DNA from: Tenacibaculum sp. 190524A05c
GTDB lineage: Bacteria; Bacteroidota; Bacteroidia; Flavobacteriales; Flavobacteriaceae
Length of the DNA: 64,000 bases
Direction of reading: 5' to 3'
Assembly: GCF_964036595.1 (NCBI RefSeq)
Contig: NZ_OZ038523.1
Location: 2,114,501-2,178,500 of the forward strand
Below the pieces are notes generated by a model. It worked only from the letters and a program-made list of their open reading frames with translations. It did no database searches and had not been told where the DNA came from. Made by a program: the position numbers and the translations under genes. Shown piece by piece: positions 47,245 to 56,186 of the stretch (the stretch's first letter is position 1; every line of letters starts with the position of its first letter).

Positions 47245-49002
47245 TTAAACTACTTGCTCGTTATATATTATAGATAATCCATCATTAATCAAACTAGAGT
47301 ACTCTTCATCTACTTTAAGATTATCTAAATATGCTTTTATTTCGTTTTGAGTGCTATAGTTATTTTCTACAGATAACTCATACAATTCTAATGCCAACAA
47401 CCAATCGTTATTAAACTTATCTTGAACAATACTAAAAATACCTAAAACGACTTCTTCCGAAATTGTATTCTCTTCTCTCATTTGTCGAACTTGATCGTAT
47501 AAACCATACAATTCTCGATCAGAATCAGAGTAGTTAATTTTATGTGTTTTGGTTTCAGAAACCTTACCTAAATCCTCATAAGAATTCACATCTGCTGGGC
47601 CAGCATATGCTGAAACAATATCTACACCAACAGCCATGTCGTAAATTCCCCAATCTGGATGGAATAAAACGGTATCGAAATGAGTAACAGTACAATTCTT
47701 AAAAGAAATCAATAAGATTCTACCTCTTAAATCTCTTGTTCCTGTAATTACTTCACCTTCTACTTTAACACCACCTTCAAATTCTAAACTTACGGTTTTA
47801 CCTTCATAAATTCCATAAGCTTCTAAATCTCTAGGACTCATATTCTCAATTGGAATATTAATTCCTTTCAATTTACCAATTGGACTTCCAAATCCTTCTT
47901 TATGATAATTTATTCCGTGTCCGATCAATTCTTTGTCTCGATTTGAAAGCGCAGTTCCTCCAGTAGTTTGGATATAAATTGGTTTGTTATTTGAATCTGT
48001 AATTACATTCGAAAATACTCCTGAAATTTGAATTCCTGTTGACAATTCAATAGTTCCAAGGTTTTTAGAATCTATAAGTTTCTTAACTCCACTTAATCCA
48101 CCTTTACGAATTCCCATAGTATTTGCATATTGTTCTAACACTAAACTTAAATGCGCAAAATCTGGAGTTACAAATAATTGTGGTTGCGGTTTTGTAATAT
48201 CGAAGGAAACATTTGAAGCATCTAATGTATATGGTAATTTCTTTACTGAATCTTGCATACACCATTTACTTTCTCCTATAGAAGATAATAAACCTGCTCC
48301 ATAAATTTTAGGATTCTCCAATGTTCCGATAAGACCATATTCCACCGTCCACCAGTGTAAGTTTCTGATTTGAGCCATTTCAGAAAGTTCTCCCATATTA
48401 TTCTGTAACCACTCAACCTTTTCTTGAGCTTCCTGAATTTCTTTATGAGTAGAATTAGGATTTTCTTTTAAAATAGAAAGTAAACGAATTGCTTCATACA
48501 TTTCATAATCACGAGCTGAAGAAATTGCCTTTGCTCCTATTTCTCCAAATCGTCTTAAATATTCAGCGTATTCAGGGTTAGCAATAATTGGTGCATGACC
48601 AGCAGCTTCATGAATTATATCAGGTGCTGGAGTATACTTAATATGATCTATAGTTCTCATATCAGAAGCAATTACCAGTACGTTATACGCTTGAAATTCC
48701 ATGAATGCATTAGGTGGAATAAATCCATCTACTGAAACTGCAGCCCAACCTATTTCTTTTAAGATTCTATTCATTCCTTCCATTCTTGGAATGGTATTCA
48801 CAGAAATCCCTGTTTTATCTAATCCTTCTAGGTAAGAATTATGAGCTACTTTCCCCAAATAATCTACATTCATTCTCATCACATAACGCCATACTGCTTG
48901 GTTCTGAGGAGTATATTCATCATAAGGTTGCTGTACTACAAATTTGTGCAAATGTTTCGGCAACTTCTTAGTAACTTCATTAAGCTCAAAGTGAGTTTTC
49001 AT
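47245..49002 (-). CDS. Phenylalanine 4-monooxygenase with a C-terminal extension
   Basis: A 585-residue pterin-dependent aromatic amino acid hydroxylase, which converts phenylalanine to tyrosine. The iron ligands are in HEAAGH (His131, His136) and Glu221 of VEYGLIG, and the substrate region has the IPPNAFMEFQA stretch. Residues from about 330 on are an extension of 250 residues not present in classical enzymes but known in the Bacteroidota form; its role is not known. Confidence 0.95.
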   Translation of the reverse strand: MKTHFELNEVTKKLPKHLHKFVVQQPYDEYTPQNQAVWRYVMRMNVDYLGKVAHNSYLEGLDKTGISVNTIPRMEGMNRILKEIGWAAVSVDGFIPPNAFMEFQAYNVLVIASDMRTIDHIKYTPAPDIIHEAAGHAPIIANPEYAEYLRRFGEIGAKAISSARDYEMYEAIRLLSILKENPNSTHKEIQEAQEKVEWLQNNMGELSEMAQIRNLHWWTVEYGLIGTLENPKIYGAGLLSSIGESKWCMQDSVKKLPYTLDASNVSFDITKPQPQLFVTPDFAHLSLVLEQYANTMGIRKGGLSGVKKLIDSKNLGTIELSTGIQISGVFSNVITDSNNKPIYIQTTGGTALSNRDKELIGHGINYHKEGFGSPIGKLKGINIPIENMSPRDLEAYGIYEGKTVSLEFEGGVKVEGEVITGTRDLRGRILLISFKNCTVTHFDTVLFHPDWGIYDMAVGVDIVSAYAGPADVNSYEDLGKVSETKTHKINYSDSDRELYGLYDQVRQMREENTISEEVVLGIFSIVQDKFNNDWLLALELYELSVENNYSTQNEIKAYLDNLKVDEEYSSLINDGLSIIYNEQVV

Positions 49003-49114
49003 AAGTTAAAAATCTTAGGGTTGTTTGTAAGCATAAAAATACTCATTTGAAAATAAATAAACCTTAAAATTTTGAATTTTGTATCTTTACTAGTATCACA
49101 AAAAACCATTAGAA

Positions 49115-49897
49115 ATGAGAAGAGGAGGATTGAAATTTAGACTATTAATTGGTCTCGTAATTGTTGCATTTGCATACCTACGAAAATGCAGTCAAAGACA
49201 AGAAAACCCTTACACCGGAAAAGTACAAACAATAAGTTTAAGTACTCAACAAGAAATCGCAATTGGATTACAACAAGCACCATCTATGGCTCAACAGCAT
49301 GGTGGACTGTATCCAAACAATGATTATCAAGCTTACATTGATAAAATTGGTCAGCGTTTAGTGGATAATTCTATTGCTAAACGATCTGAATATAAATACG
49401 AATTCCATTTGCTTAGAGACGAAAGAACCATTAATGCTTTTGCACTTCCTGGAGGACAAATCTTTATTACTTATGCCTTACTTTCTAGATTAACTGATAA
49501 TTCCGGAAAAATAAGTGAAGATATGGTTGCTGGAGTTTTAGGTCATGAAATCGGTCATGTTTTAGGAAGACATTCGAATGAAAGAATTAGTGAGGCTAAT
49601 TTCTGGAAGTTAATTACTATGGGAGCTTCTGTTGGAGCTGACTTAGGAAGTTTAGCCAATAGCGTTGGGCAAAATACTTTACTTAAAAATGGACGAGGAG
49701 ACGAATTAGAAAGTGATGATTTAGGAGTAAAACTTATGTTGGACGCAGGTTATGATCCTAGATATTTAATAAATGTTATGGAAGTACTAAAAGCGGCAGC
49801 TGGACCAAATAGAGTTCCTGAATTCCAAAGTACACATCCCGATCCTGAAAATAGAATTCAAAAAATAAAAGAAGCCATACGTAAGTATAGCAGATAA
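49115..49897 (+). CDS. M48 family metalloprotease
   Basis: A 260-residue membrane-associated zinc protease: N-terminal hydrophobic anchor (8-22), then the peptidase with HEIGH (His144, Glu145, His148) and the downstream ligand in ELESDDLGVKLMLDAGYD. The END of the domain has TFxSTHPDPENRI-like FQSTHPDPENRI. It is of the BepA/YcaL-like group that degrades misfolded envelope proteins. A cysteine at residue 25 follows the anchor but the lipobox is poor. Confidence 0.95.
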   Translation: MRRGGLKFRLLIGLVIVAFAYLRKCSQRQENPYTGKVQTISLSTQQEIAIGLQQAPSMAQQHGGLYPNNDYQAYIDKIGQRLVDNSIAKRSEYKYEFHLLRDERTINAFALPGGQIFITYALLSRLTDNSGKISEDMVAGVLGHEIGHVLGRHSNERISEANFWKLITMGASVGADLGSLANSVGQNTLLKNGRGDELESDDLGVKLMLDAGYDPRYLINVMEVLKAAAGPNRVPEFQSTHPDPENRIQKIKEAIRKYSR

Positions 49898-49902
49898 AAA
49901 GT

Positions 49903-49943
49903 AAAAAGCTTGATTCAAACACAATATGAATCAAGCTTTTTTT
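49903..49943 (+). terminator. Terminator after the M48 gene
   Basis: AAAAAGCTTGATTC, loop, GAATCAAGCTTTTTTTT. It sits between convergent genes and, being symmetric, may end both transcripts. Confidence 0.9.
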
Positions 49944-49953
49944 TATGAATTAG

Positions 49954-50670
49954 TTAGTTTAAACTATTCAGTTTTTGCTTTAGTTTTTTATTCTCAGTTT
50001 CAATTTTAGATAGCCATTTTTTCGACTTTTTAATATCTGCTACTAATTGTGAAACTTCTGAAACTGATTCTCCAATATCTAATTGTTTCATTTTTTCTTT
50101 CTTTTTCTTCAATTCATTTTTTCGAAGATGAATAATTCTATCATTCAGTTTGATCTTATTTTGTAACTGAACAACTTCTTTACTTCTTCTTCTATGATTT
50201 CGAAGCTTATCAGCAGCCTCAATTTCTTCATTTTCTGCAACATCGTTCGTAATAGTCTCTACTTCTTTAGTAGTACTTACCTCTTCAGCAACTTTTGGTT
50301 TTTCTTCTATTTTCTGTTCTTGAACAGCTATTTTGGTTTGCTCTTCAAGTTGAACAGAAGCTTTAAGCTTTTTTAAATTCTCTTTCTTCTGAGCAATACT
50401 ATTATCTAATACGATGAGCTTGTTTTCCAAAGTACTTATTTCAGCTTCTCTTTTTTCAATTTCTGCAATAGAGATTTCTCCTTTTCTTTTGTCTTGATCT
50501 AATTGGTCTACTAATTCTTGTAAACTCTCAAAACCAGTCATTAACTTATCTAAATCAATTTTAATTTCCGCTTCTTGTGTTTGTATCGATGTTGTTGATT
50601 TTTGGGAATAAGCGATACCACTTGACAATAATACTGCTAAACAAATAACAGTGGCTCTAAATACTTTCAT
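49954..50670 (-). CDS. Exported coiled-coil protein, paralogue of the one at 51036
   Basis: A 238-residue protein with a signal peptide (about 1-22, IAYSQ) and otherwise charged helices. Residues 34-106 match the repeat of the neighbouring gene's product (EIKIDLDKLMTGFESLQELV ... ENKLIVLDNSIAQKK); the region 171-238 may be a degenerate second copy. Between them is a Val/Glu-rich linker. No enzymatic motif. A structural or scaffolding role in the periplasm is likely. Three C-runs lie 99-188 bases before the start. Confidence 0.75.
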   Translation of the reverse strand: MKVFRATVICLAVLLSSGIAYSQKSTTSIQTQEAEIKIDLDKLMTGFESLQELVDQLDQDKRKGEISIAEIEKREAEISTLENKLIVLDNSIAQKKENLKKLKASVQLEEQTKIAVQEQKIEEKPKVAEEVSTTKEVETITNDVAENEEIEAADKLRNHRRRSKEVVQLQNKIKLNDRIIHLRKNELKKKKEKMKQLDIGESVSEVSQLVADIKKSKKWLSKIETENKKLKQKLNSLN

Positions 50671-51035
50671 AATAAAAACATTTAAATTGTAACTTACACT
50701 TATACTATTTTAAAGTTTGGATAAACTTAAACACGATATCCTTAAAAAGGATATTAAAAAGTCCTATTGGGGGAAGGAAATAAAACAACGAATTGTTTCA
50801 ATACTGTTTGTTGCGGGGGAATAAGAATAAAGAAATTCGATTAGGAATTACTAGGGGGAGATAACATGTTTACTCAAACAATAAAATGTAGAAATAAACT
50901 ATTTTTTGATGTATTCTTCCTCTCAAATGTAATAAAAAAAAACCAAAAACCAATTTTAACCACTGAAAATCAGACAATAAAAAAAGACTGACGCAGAACG
51001 CATCAGTCTTTTTTGGTTTTAACAAAATGTGAAAA
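50671..51035. other. Intergenic region between the two coiled-coil genes
   Basis: 365 bases without a convincing gene. On the minus strand it holds three runs of five C (50769-50773, 50815-50819, 50854-50858) and a short inverted repeat ATATCCTTAAAAAGGATAT (50736-50754), all in the leader or promoter region of the 50670 gene, and the terminator of the 51036 gene at its right end. Confidence 0.6.
50979..51014 (-). terminator. Terminator after the 51036 coiled-coil gene
   Basis: AAAAAAGACTGATGCG and CGCGTCAGTCTTTTTT-type arms (one mismatch, minus strand) with a T run on both sides. Confidence 0.88.
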
Positions 51036-51863
51036 TTAAGCTCCTTTTAGCTTTTTAATAGCATCTTTTTTGCTTTCTATCTCTCTCTCTATCTTATTTA
51101 ATCTCTTTTCAATTCTTTCTATAACTGAAGTTCTTCTAGCAATTGATTCTTTCGATAAAGAACCATCAATTTTTGCTGCTTCTAGTTTATCTTTCTTTCT
51201 CTTTAAACCTTCTCTTCCACTAATTAAAATCTCTTCATTAACACTGATATCATCTTCATACTCCATTATCTTCTCTCTATTCTCAGCAATTTTCTTATCC
51301 TGAATAGCTTTCTTTTCAGCTTGAATTTTATTATTCAATTTAGTTAACTCAGCATTCTTTTTACGAAGTTCTTCTTGTTGCTTCGCATAAGCTTCCTGAC
51401 TTGCCTTAATCTCTTGAGCTAACTTTTCTTTAGCTAACTTTAATTTCTCTTCTTGCTCTTTTAAATCAGAAGTTTCTTCCTTAGCAACTACTTCTTTTAC
51501 CTCTACTACTTCCTTCTCCTCTACTTTGATATCTAAACTTTTCTTGAATGCAACAAGTTCAGATTTTTGTTTAGTGATTTTCGATTCTAAATCTGTTAGC
51601 CTCGCCTCTACACTTCTAATAATTTTCTCTTTTCTTTCAATTTCAGTTTTTGAGATTCTCTTTTTACTCTTATCTTTTTCTAATCTGTTCTTAATTCTAG
51701 TTAATCCTTTAACCCCAGAAACTAGCATTTCTTCATTAACTTTAATTTCTTCTTCTTGAACTTTAATTTGTTTTTTGTTTTCTCTAGAAATTTCTTGAGC
51801 AAACGATAACTGCATATTTAAACACACTAATAAAAGCGCTGGGAAAATTTTAAATATTCTCAT
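51036..51863 (-). CDS. Exported coiled-coil protein with a duplicated 70-residue module
   Basis: A 275-residue protein: signal peptide about 1-22, then a module at residues 38-108 that recurs at 204-273. The two copies share VNEE-[MI]-L-[VI]-SG-x-x-GL-x-R, a following K-x-x-LE-x-x-K pattern, SK-x-x-I-x-R and E-x-RL-x-x-[LI]-E. A long Lys/Glu coiled coil (110-200) lies between them. The paralogue at 49954 carries one clear copy. No family name is known to me. Confidence 0.75.
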   Translation of the reverse strand: MRIFKIFPALLLVCLNMQLSFAQEISRENKKQIKVQEEEIKVNEEMLVSGVKGLTRIKNRLEKDKSKKRISKTEIERKEKIIRSVEARLTDLESKITKQKSELVAFKKSLDIKVEEKEVVEVKEVVAKEETSDLKEQEEKLKLAKEKLAQEIKASQEAYAKQQEELRKKNAELTKLNNKIQAEKKAIQDKKIAENREKIMEYEDDISVNEEILISGREGLKRKKDKLEAAKIDGSLSKESIARRTSVIERIEKRLNKIEREIESKKDAIKKLKGA

Positions 51864-52078
51864 TTTGTACTGTACTTTAATTTTATTCTTTATTTACACT
51901 AATGTTTGATGCAATAATTTTAAAAAAGTCACAAACACTATCTTATTTTTTTGGGGCTGCAAATGTACAAATAAAAATGAAACACAAAAGTTTTAATTAA
52001 AAAAATCAAAACCCAAAACAAAAACGTAACGTTTTCAACAACTTAGACACTAATAAGTAAATTATTAAATCATTTGCT

Positions 52079-52357
52079 ATGGGATTTGGAGGTACGGTAT
52101 CTGCTATGATTACCACATTAAAAAACAATAAACGAGATCGAAAAAGCACTTTTGACACTTTAAAAGATCACAACAAAAAAACTAAAAATCACGATAAATT
52201 AGTCTTCGATAAAGAAGCGTCAAAAGAACAACTACAAAAAATTAGAATTTCAATTCAAAAGGAAAACAGAAAAAAATTGCTAATAAACGGAATTGGAATC
52301 TTGGTTATTGCTATTGGAATATTTGTCTTTTTAACTCAGTTGAAAATTAAATTATAA
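52079..52357 (+). CDS. Small membrane-tethered basic protein
   Basis: A 92-residue protein with a C-terminal transmembrane helix (about 69-88) and a strongly basic, Asp/Lys-rich cytoplasmic part that starts MGFGGTVSAMITTLKNNKR. Homologues of this kind are common in flavobacteria as uncharacterised proteins. It is a single-gene unit. Confidence 0.75.
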   Translation: MGFGGTVSAMITTLKNNKRDRKSTFDTLKDHNKKTKNHDKLVFDKEASKEQLQKIRISIQKENRKKLLINGIGILVIAIGIFVFLTQLKIKL

Positions 52358-52459
52358 ACGGATCTAAACCGATTTTAATCATTCGCAATCGGTTTCGTTA
52401 AATTTTAGCTTTAGGTTCTAAATCTTTACTACTTTTACTCTCCAAACGAAATCAATCTA

Positions 52460-53977
52460 ATGGACAAGAAAGTAATTTTAATGATTTTAGACGGTTGGGG
52501 AATTTCACCTAACCCTGAAGTATCAGCTGTTGACAAAGCAAATACTCCTTTTATAGATTCTTTATATAATAAGTATCCACATTCTGAATTAAGAACTGAC
52601 GGTGAACATGTTGGATTACCTGTTGGACAAATGGGAAACTCAGAAGTTGGTCATATCAATTTAGGAGCAGGAAGAATTGTATATCAAAATCTTGCTAAGA
52701 TCAATAAGGCGATTACTGACAATACTTTAGCATCTGAAGCTACTTTGGTAAACACTTTTGAATTTGCAAAAAAAAATAATAAAACTGTTCATTTATTAGG
52801 TTTAGTTTCTGACGGAGGAATTCATTCGCACATCAATCATTTAAAAGGATTAATTACAGCAGCAGATGAGTTTGGTCTTAACGATGTATTCTTGCATGCT
52901 TTTACAGATGGTAGAGATACTGATCCAAAATCTGGAAAAGGTTTTATTCAAGATATTGAGAACTTCATGAGTTCAACTTCTACTGAATTAGCCTCTATCA
53001 CCGGACGTTATTATGCAATGGATAGAGATAATAGATGGGAAAGAGTTGCTTTAGCTTATAATGCTTTAGTTAAAGGTGAGGGGGAGCATTCTACAAATGC
53101 ATCAGATAGTATTGAAAAAAGTTATTCTGATAATGTAACTGATGAGTTTATAAAACCAATCATTATGGTTGATGATAACAATCAACCAAAAGCAACGATA
53201 AAGGAAGATGATGTTATCATTTTCTTCAACTTTAGAACAGATCGAGGACGTCAATTAACTCAAGCTTTAAATCAACAAGATTTCCCAGAACATAATTTGA
53301 AAAAGCTTCCATTGTATTATGTAACAATGACTAATTATGATGATACTTTTGAAGGAATTAAGGTAATCTATGATAATAAAAATATTGAGAACACTATCGG
53401 TGAAGTTTTAGCCAATGCTGGTAAAAAACAAATTCGAATTGCAGAAACCGAGAAATATCCTCACGTAACATTTTTCTTCTCAGGAGGAAGAGAAAAGGAA
53501 TTTGAAGGTGAAAAGCGATTATTATGCCCTTCTCCGAAAGTAGCTACATATGATTTACAACCAGAAATGAGTGCTTTTGAAATTAAAGAGGCTATTATTC
53601 CTGAATTACAGCAAGGAGAAGTAGATTTTGTCTGTTTGAATTTCGCTAATGGAGATATGGTTGGACATACTGGTGATTTTGATGCTGCCGTTAAAGCTTG
53701 TGAAGCTGTGGATCAATGCACAAATGAAATTATAACAACTGCTTTAGAAAATAATTACACTACACTTGTTATTGCAGATCATGGAAATTGTGAGACTATG
53801 AAGAATCCTGATGGTTCTCCAAATACTGCTCACACTACGAATCCAGTTCCGTTAATTTTAGTGGACAAGGAATTAAAGTCAATTAAAAATGGTATTTTGG
53901 GAGACATTGCTCCAACTATTTTAAAATTAATTGGAGTTGAGCAACCAAAAGAAATGACACAACATCCGTTAGTTTAA
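52460..53977 (+). CDS. gpmI: 2,3-bisphosphoglycerate-independent phosphoglycerate mutase
   Basis: A 505-residue glycolytic enzyme, manganese-dependent, interconverting 3- and 2-phosphoglycerate. Key motifs: LMILDGWG with the metal Asp, the phosphorylated serine in MGNSEVGHINLGAG (about residue 61), HAFTDGRDTDP, FFNFRTDRGRQ and late metal ligands in NFANGDMVGHTG and IADHGNCE. Length is standard. Eight bases before the thioredoxin-like gene. Confidence 0.99.
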   Translation: MDKKVILMILDGWGISPNPEVSAVDKANTPFIDSLYNKYPHSELRTDGEHVGLPVGQMGNSEVGHINLGAGRIVYQNLAKINKAITDNTLASEATLVNTFEFAKKNNKTVHLLGLVSDGGIHSHINHLKGLITAADEFGLNDVFLHAFTDGRDTDPKSGKGFIQDIENFMSSTSTELASITGRYYAMDRDNRWERVALAYNALVKGEGEHSTNASDSIEKSYSDNVTDEFIKPIIMVDDNNQPKATIKEDDVIIFFNFRTDRGRQLTQALNQQDFPEHNLKKLPLYYVTMTNYDDTFEGIKVIYDNKNIENTIGEVLANAGKKQIRIAETEKYPHVTFFFSGGREKEFEGEKRLLCPSPKVATYDLQPEMSAFEIKEAIIPELQQGEVDFVCLNFANGDMVGHTGDFDAAVKACEAVDQCTNEIITTALENNYTTLVIADHGNCETMKNPDGSPNTAHTTNPVPLILVDKELKSIKNGILGDIAPTILKLIGVEQPKEMTQHPLV

Positions 53978-53984
53978 TTGAATA

Positions 53985-54536
53985 ATGAAAAAAATACTTT
54001 TAGTTCTATCTCTTGTATTAGTAGCTTCTTGTGCTTCTAATCCAAAAACCAACACTTCAGTTTCTAAAATTAAAGCCGCAAAAGACGCTAGTGGAAACTT
54101 GGTAGGTTTTGCTACAAAAACAGATTTTAAACAAGAACCTTATGGTAACGAATGGTTTAATGATTATTACGAATATTATGAAACTGATAAATCTACAGTA
54201 GCAGCTATTAAACCGTTATTAAAAGATATTACTATTAAAGGTTTTATGGGAACTTGGTGTAGTGATAGTCAAAGAGAGATTCCAAATTTCTATAAAATAT
54301 TAGACGAAGCAGGATTTGATTATAACAAATTAGAACTTTTAACAGTTAACAAAGACAAAGAGGCAAAAGGATTAGAAAAAGGATATCAACTTGAGAGAGT
54401 ACCAACATTTATTTTCTATAAAAATGGAAAGGAAATTGGTCGTTTTGTTGAACATACTGTTGACGGAGCAACTTTAGAGCATGATTTACTGCAAATTGTA
54501 TCAGAAAAAGGATACAAGCATGCGTATGAAAAATAG
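53985..54536 (+). CDS. Thioredoxin-fold lipoprotein with a CxxS active site
   Basis: A 183-residue exported protein with lipobox VASC (Cys16) and a thioredoxin domain at about 75-175. The active site is WCSDS rather than CxxC: Cys92 is kept and the resolving position is Ser95. The cis-proline region is RVPTFIFYK. Such a site suggests a monothiol exchange or thiol-binding role rather than dithiol reduction. It follows gpmI by seven bases. Confidence 0.88.
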   Translation: MKKILLVLSLVLVASCASNPKTNTSVSKIKAAKDASGNLVGFATKTDFKQEPYGNEWFNDYYEYYETDKSTVAAIKPLLKDITIKGFMGTWCSDSQREIPNFYKILDEAGFDYNKLELLTVNKDKEAKGLEKGYQLERVPTFIFYKNGKEIGRFVEHTVDGATLEHDLLQIVSEKGYKHAYEK

Positions 54537-54569
54537 ATTGATAACCTTATTTTTTTAAGGAATACACCC

Positions 54570-54577
54570 TATATTTG
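54570..54577 (+). promoter_or_regulatory. -7 promoter element of map
   Basis: TATATTTG lies 18 bases before the ATG at 54596. Confidence 0.5.
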
Positions 54578-54595
54578 CATTCTCATTTTTAGGTT

Positions 54596-55414
54596 ATGAT
54601 CATACAAAAAACTAAGGAAGAAATAGAATTAATGCGCCAAAGTGCTTTGGTGGTTTCTAAAACACTAGGTATGCTTGCGAAAGAAGTAAAACCTGGAGTT
54701 ACTAGTTTGTATTTAGACAAGTTAGCAGAAGAATTCATAAGAGAACAAGGTGCAATTCCTGGTTTCTTAGGTTTATACGACTTCCCGAACACACTTTGTA
54801 TGAGTCCAAATTCTCAAGTAGTACATGGAATTCCTAATAACACACCATTAGTTGAAGGTGATATTATTTCTATTGACTGTGGTGCTATTTTAAATGATTA
54901 CTACGGAGATCATGCCTATACATTCGCAGTAGGTGAAATTGCTCCAGAAACTCAAAAATTACTGGACGTTACCAAAGAAAGTTTATACGTTGGTATTCGC
55001 GAGTTTAAAGTTGGAAACCGAGTTGGAGATGTAGGTTACGCAATTCAACAATTTACAGAAAAACACGGTTATGGAGTAGTAAGAGAATTAGTTGGACATG
55101 GACTTGGTAAAACAATGCACGAAGATCCAGAAATGCCTAACTACGGACGTAGAGGAAGAGGAAAGAAATTCATAGAAGGAATGGTAGTTGCTATTGAGCC
55201 TATGACTAATATGGGAACTCAAAAGATTAGACATCATAAAGACGGATGGACAATTACTACTTTAGACGGAAAGCCATCTGCTCATTTTGAACATGATGTT
55301 GCAATTGTTGATGGAAAACCTGAGTTGCTATCTACTTTCCAATATATCTATGATGCCTTAGGTATAGAAAGTGATGAAGAGAATGAGTTCAGACAACAAC
55401 CTTTAGTACTATAA
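54596..55414 (+). CDS. map: Methionine aminopeptidase, type I
   Basis: A 272-residue metalloenzyme that removes N-terminal methionine. The pita-bread fold is clear: VVHGIPNNTPLVEGDIISID, DYYGDHAYTF, the GHGLGKTMHEDP histidine and the late Glu ligands in AIEPM and HFEHDVAI. The C-terminal 15 residues extend slightly beyond the usual end. The next gene starts one base after its stop codon. Confidence 0.99.
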   Translation: MIIQKTKEEIELMRQSALVVSKTLGMLAKEVKPGVTSLYLDKLAEEFIREQGAIPGFLGLYDFPNTLCMSPNSQVVHGIPNNTPLVEGDIISIDCGAILNDYYGDHAYTFAVGEIAPETQKLLDVTKESLYVGIREFKVGNRVGDVGYAIQQFTEKHGYGVVRELVGHGLGKTMHEDPEMPNYGRRGRGKKFIEGMVVAIEPMTNMGTQKIRHHKDGWTITTLDGKPSAHFEHDVAIVDGKPELLSTFQYIYDALGIESDEENEFRQQPLVL

Positions 55415-55415
55415 A

Positions 55416-56186
55416 TTGTCTATTATTCAATCCATATTAAATACAATTCCAAGACCATTACTTATAAAACTAAGTTATCCGGTAAGGTCTTTCTTAACAT
55501 TTTGGCTAAAAGGAGACAATTTTACGGATCCTATTGACGGTAAGTCTTTTAGAAAAATGCTTCCATATGGATATGAAGTTCAACGTAAAAACGTATTATC
55601 TCCATCTACTCTTTCTTTAGAAAGACACCGTTTAATGTGGTTGTACTTAAAAAATGAAACGGATTTTTTTACTTCGAAAGAAAAAAGAAAGTTACTTCAT
55701 ATTGCACCTGAACAATGTTTTTATAATCGCTTTAGACATCAAAGTAATCTTGATTATTTAACCTCTGACATAGAATCTCCCTTAGCTGATGTAAAAGCAG
55801 ATATTTGCGATTTACCCTTTGAAGATAATTCATTCGATATTATTTTTTGTAATCATGTGCTTGAACACATTACCGATGATAAAAAAGCAATGCAAGAATT
55901 ATTAAGAGTAATGAAACCAGGAGGATTTGGAATTTTTCAAATACCACAAGACATTGAGAGAGAAACTACTTTTGAAGACGATACGATAATAGATCCAAAA
56001 GAGAGAGCCAAAATTTTTGGCCAATATGATCATGTTCGTATTTATGGAATGGACTACTTTGACAAACTACGAGATGTAGGGTTTGAAGTAAATGAATTAA
56101 AATACAACGAAAAAATTTCTTCTGAATTAGTTGAGAAATACGCTTTAGATAAAACAGAGATTTTACCTATTTGCTACAAACGTTAA
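55416..56186 (+). CDS. Class I SAM-dependent methyltransferase (TTG start)
   Basis: A 256-residue methyltransferase. The first 100 residues are specific to the family (KLSYPVRSFLTFWLKG); the core has a weak motif I region, DICDLPFEDNSFDIIFCN and HVLEH typical of the type 11 family, then LLRVMKPGG. No ATG lies upstream in frame; TTG at 55416, one base after the map stop, is the only start that keeps the N-terminus and is supported by translational coupling. Substrate unknown. Confidence 0.87.
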   Translation: MSIIQSILNTIPRPLLIKLSYPVRSFLTFWLKGDNFTDPIDGKSFRKMLPYGYEVQRKNVLSPSTLSLERHRLMWLYLKNETDFFTSKEKRKLLHIAPEQCFYNRFRHQSNLDYLTSDIESPLADVKADICDLPFEDNSFDIIFCNHVLEHITDDKKAMQELLRVMKPGGFGIFQIPQDIERETTFEDDTIIDPKERAKIFGQYDHVRIYGMDYFDKLRDVGFEVNELKYNEKISSELVEKYALDKTEILPICYKR

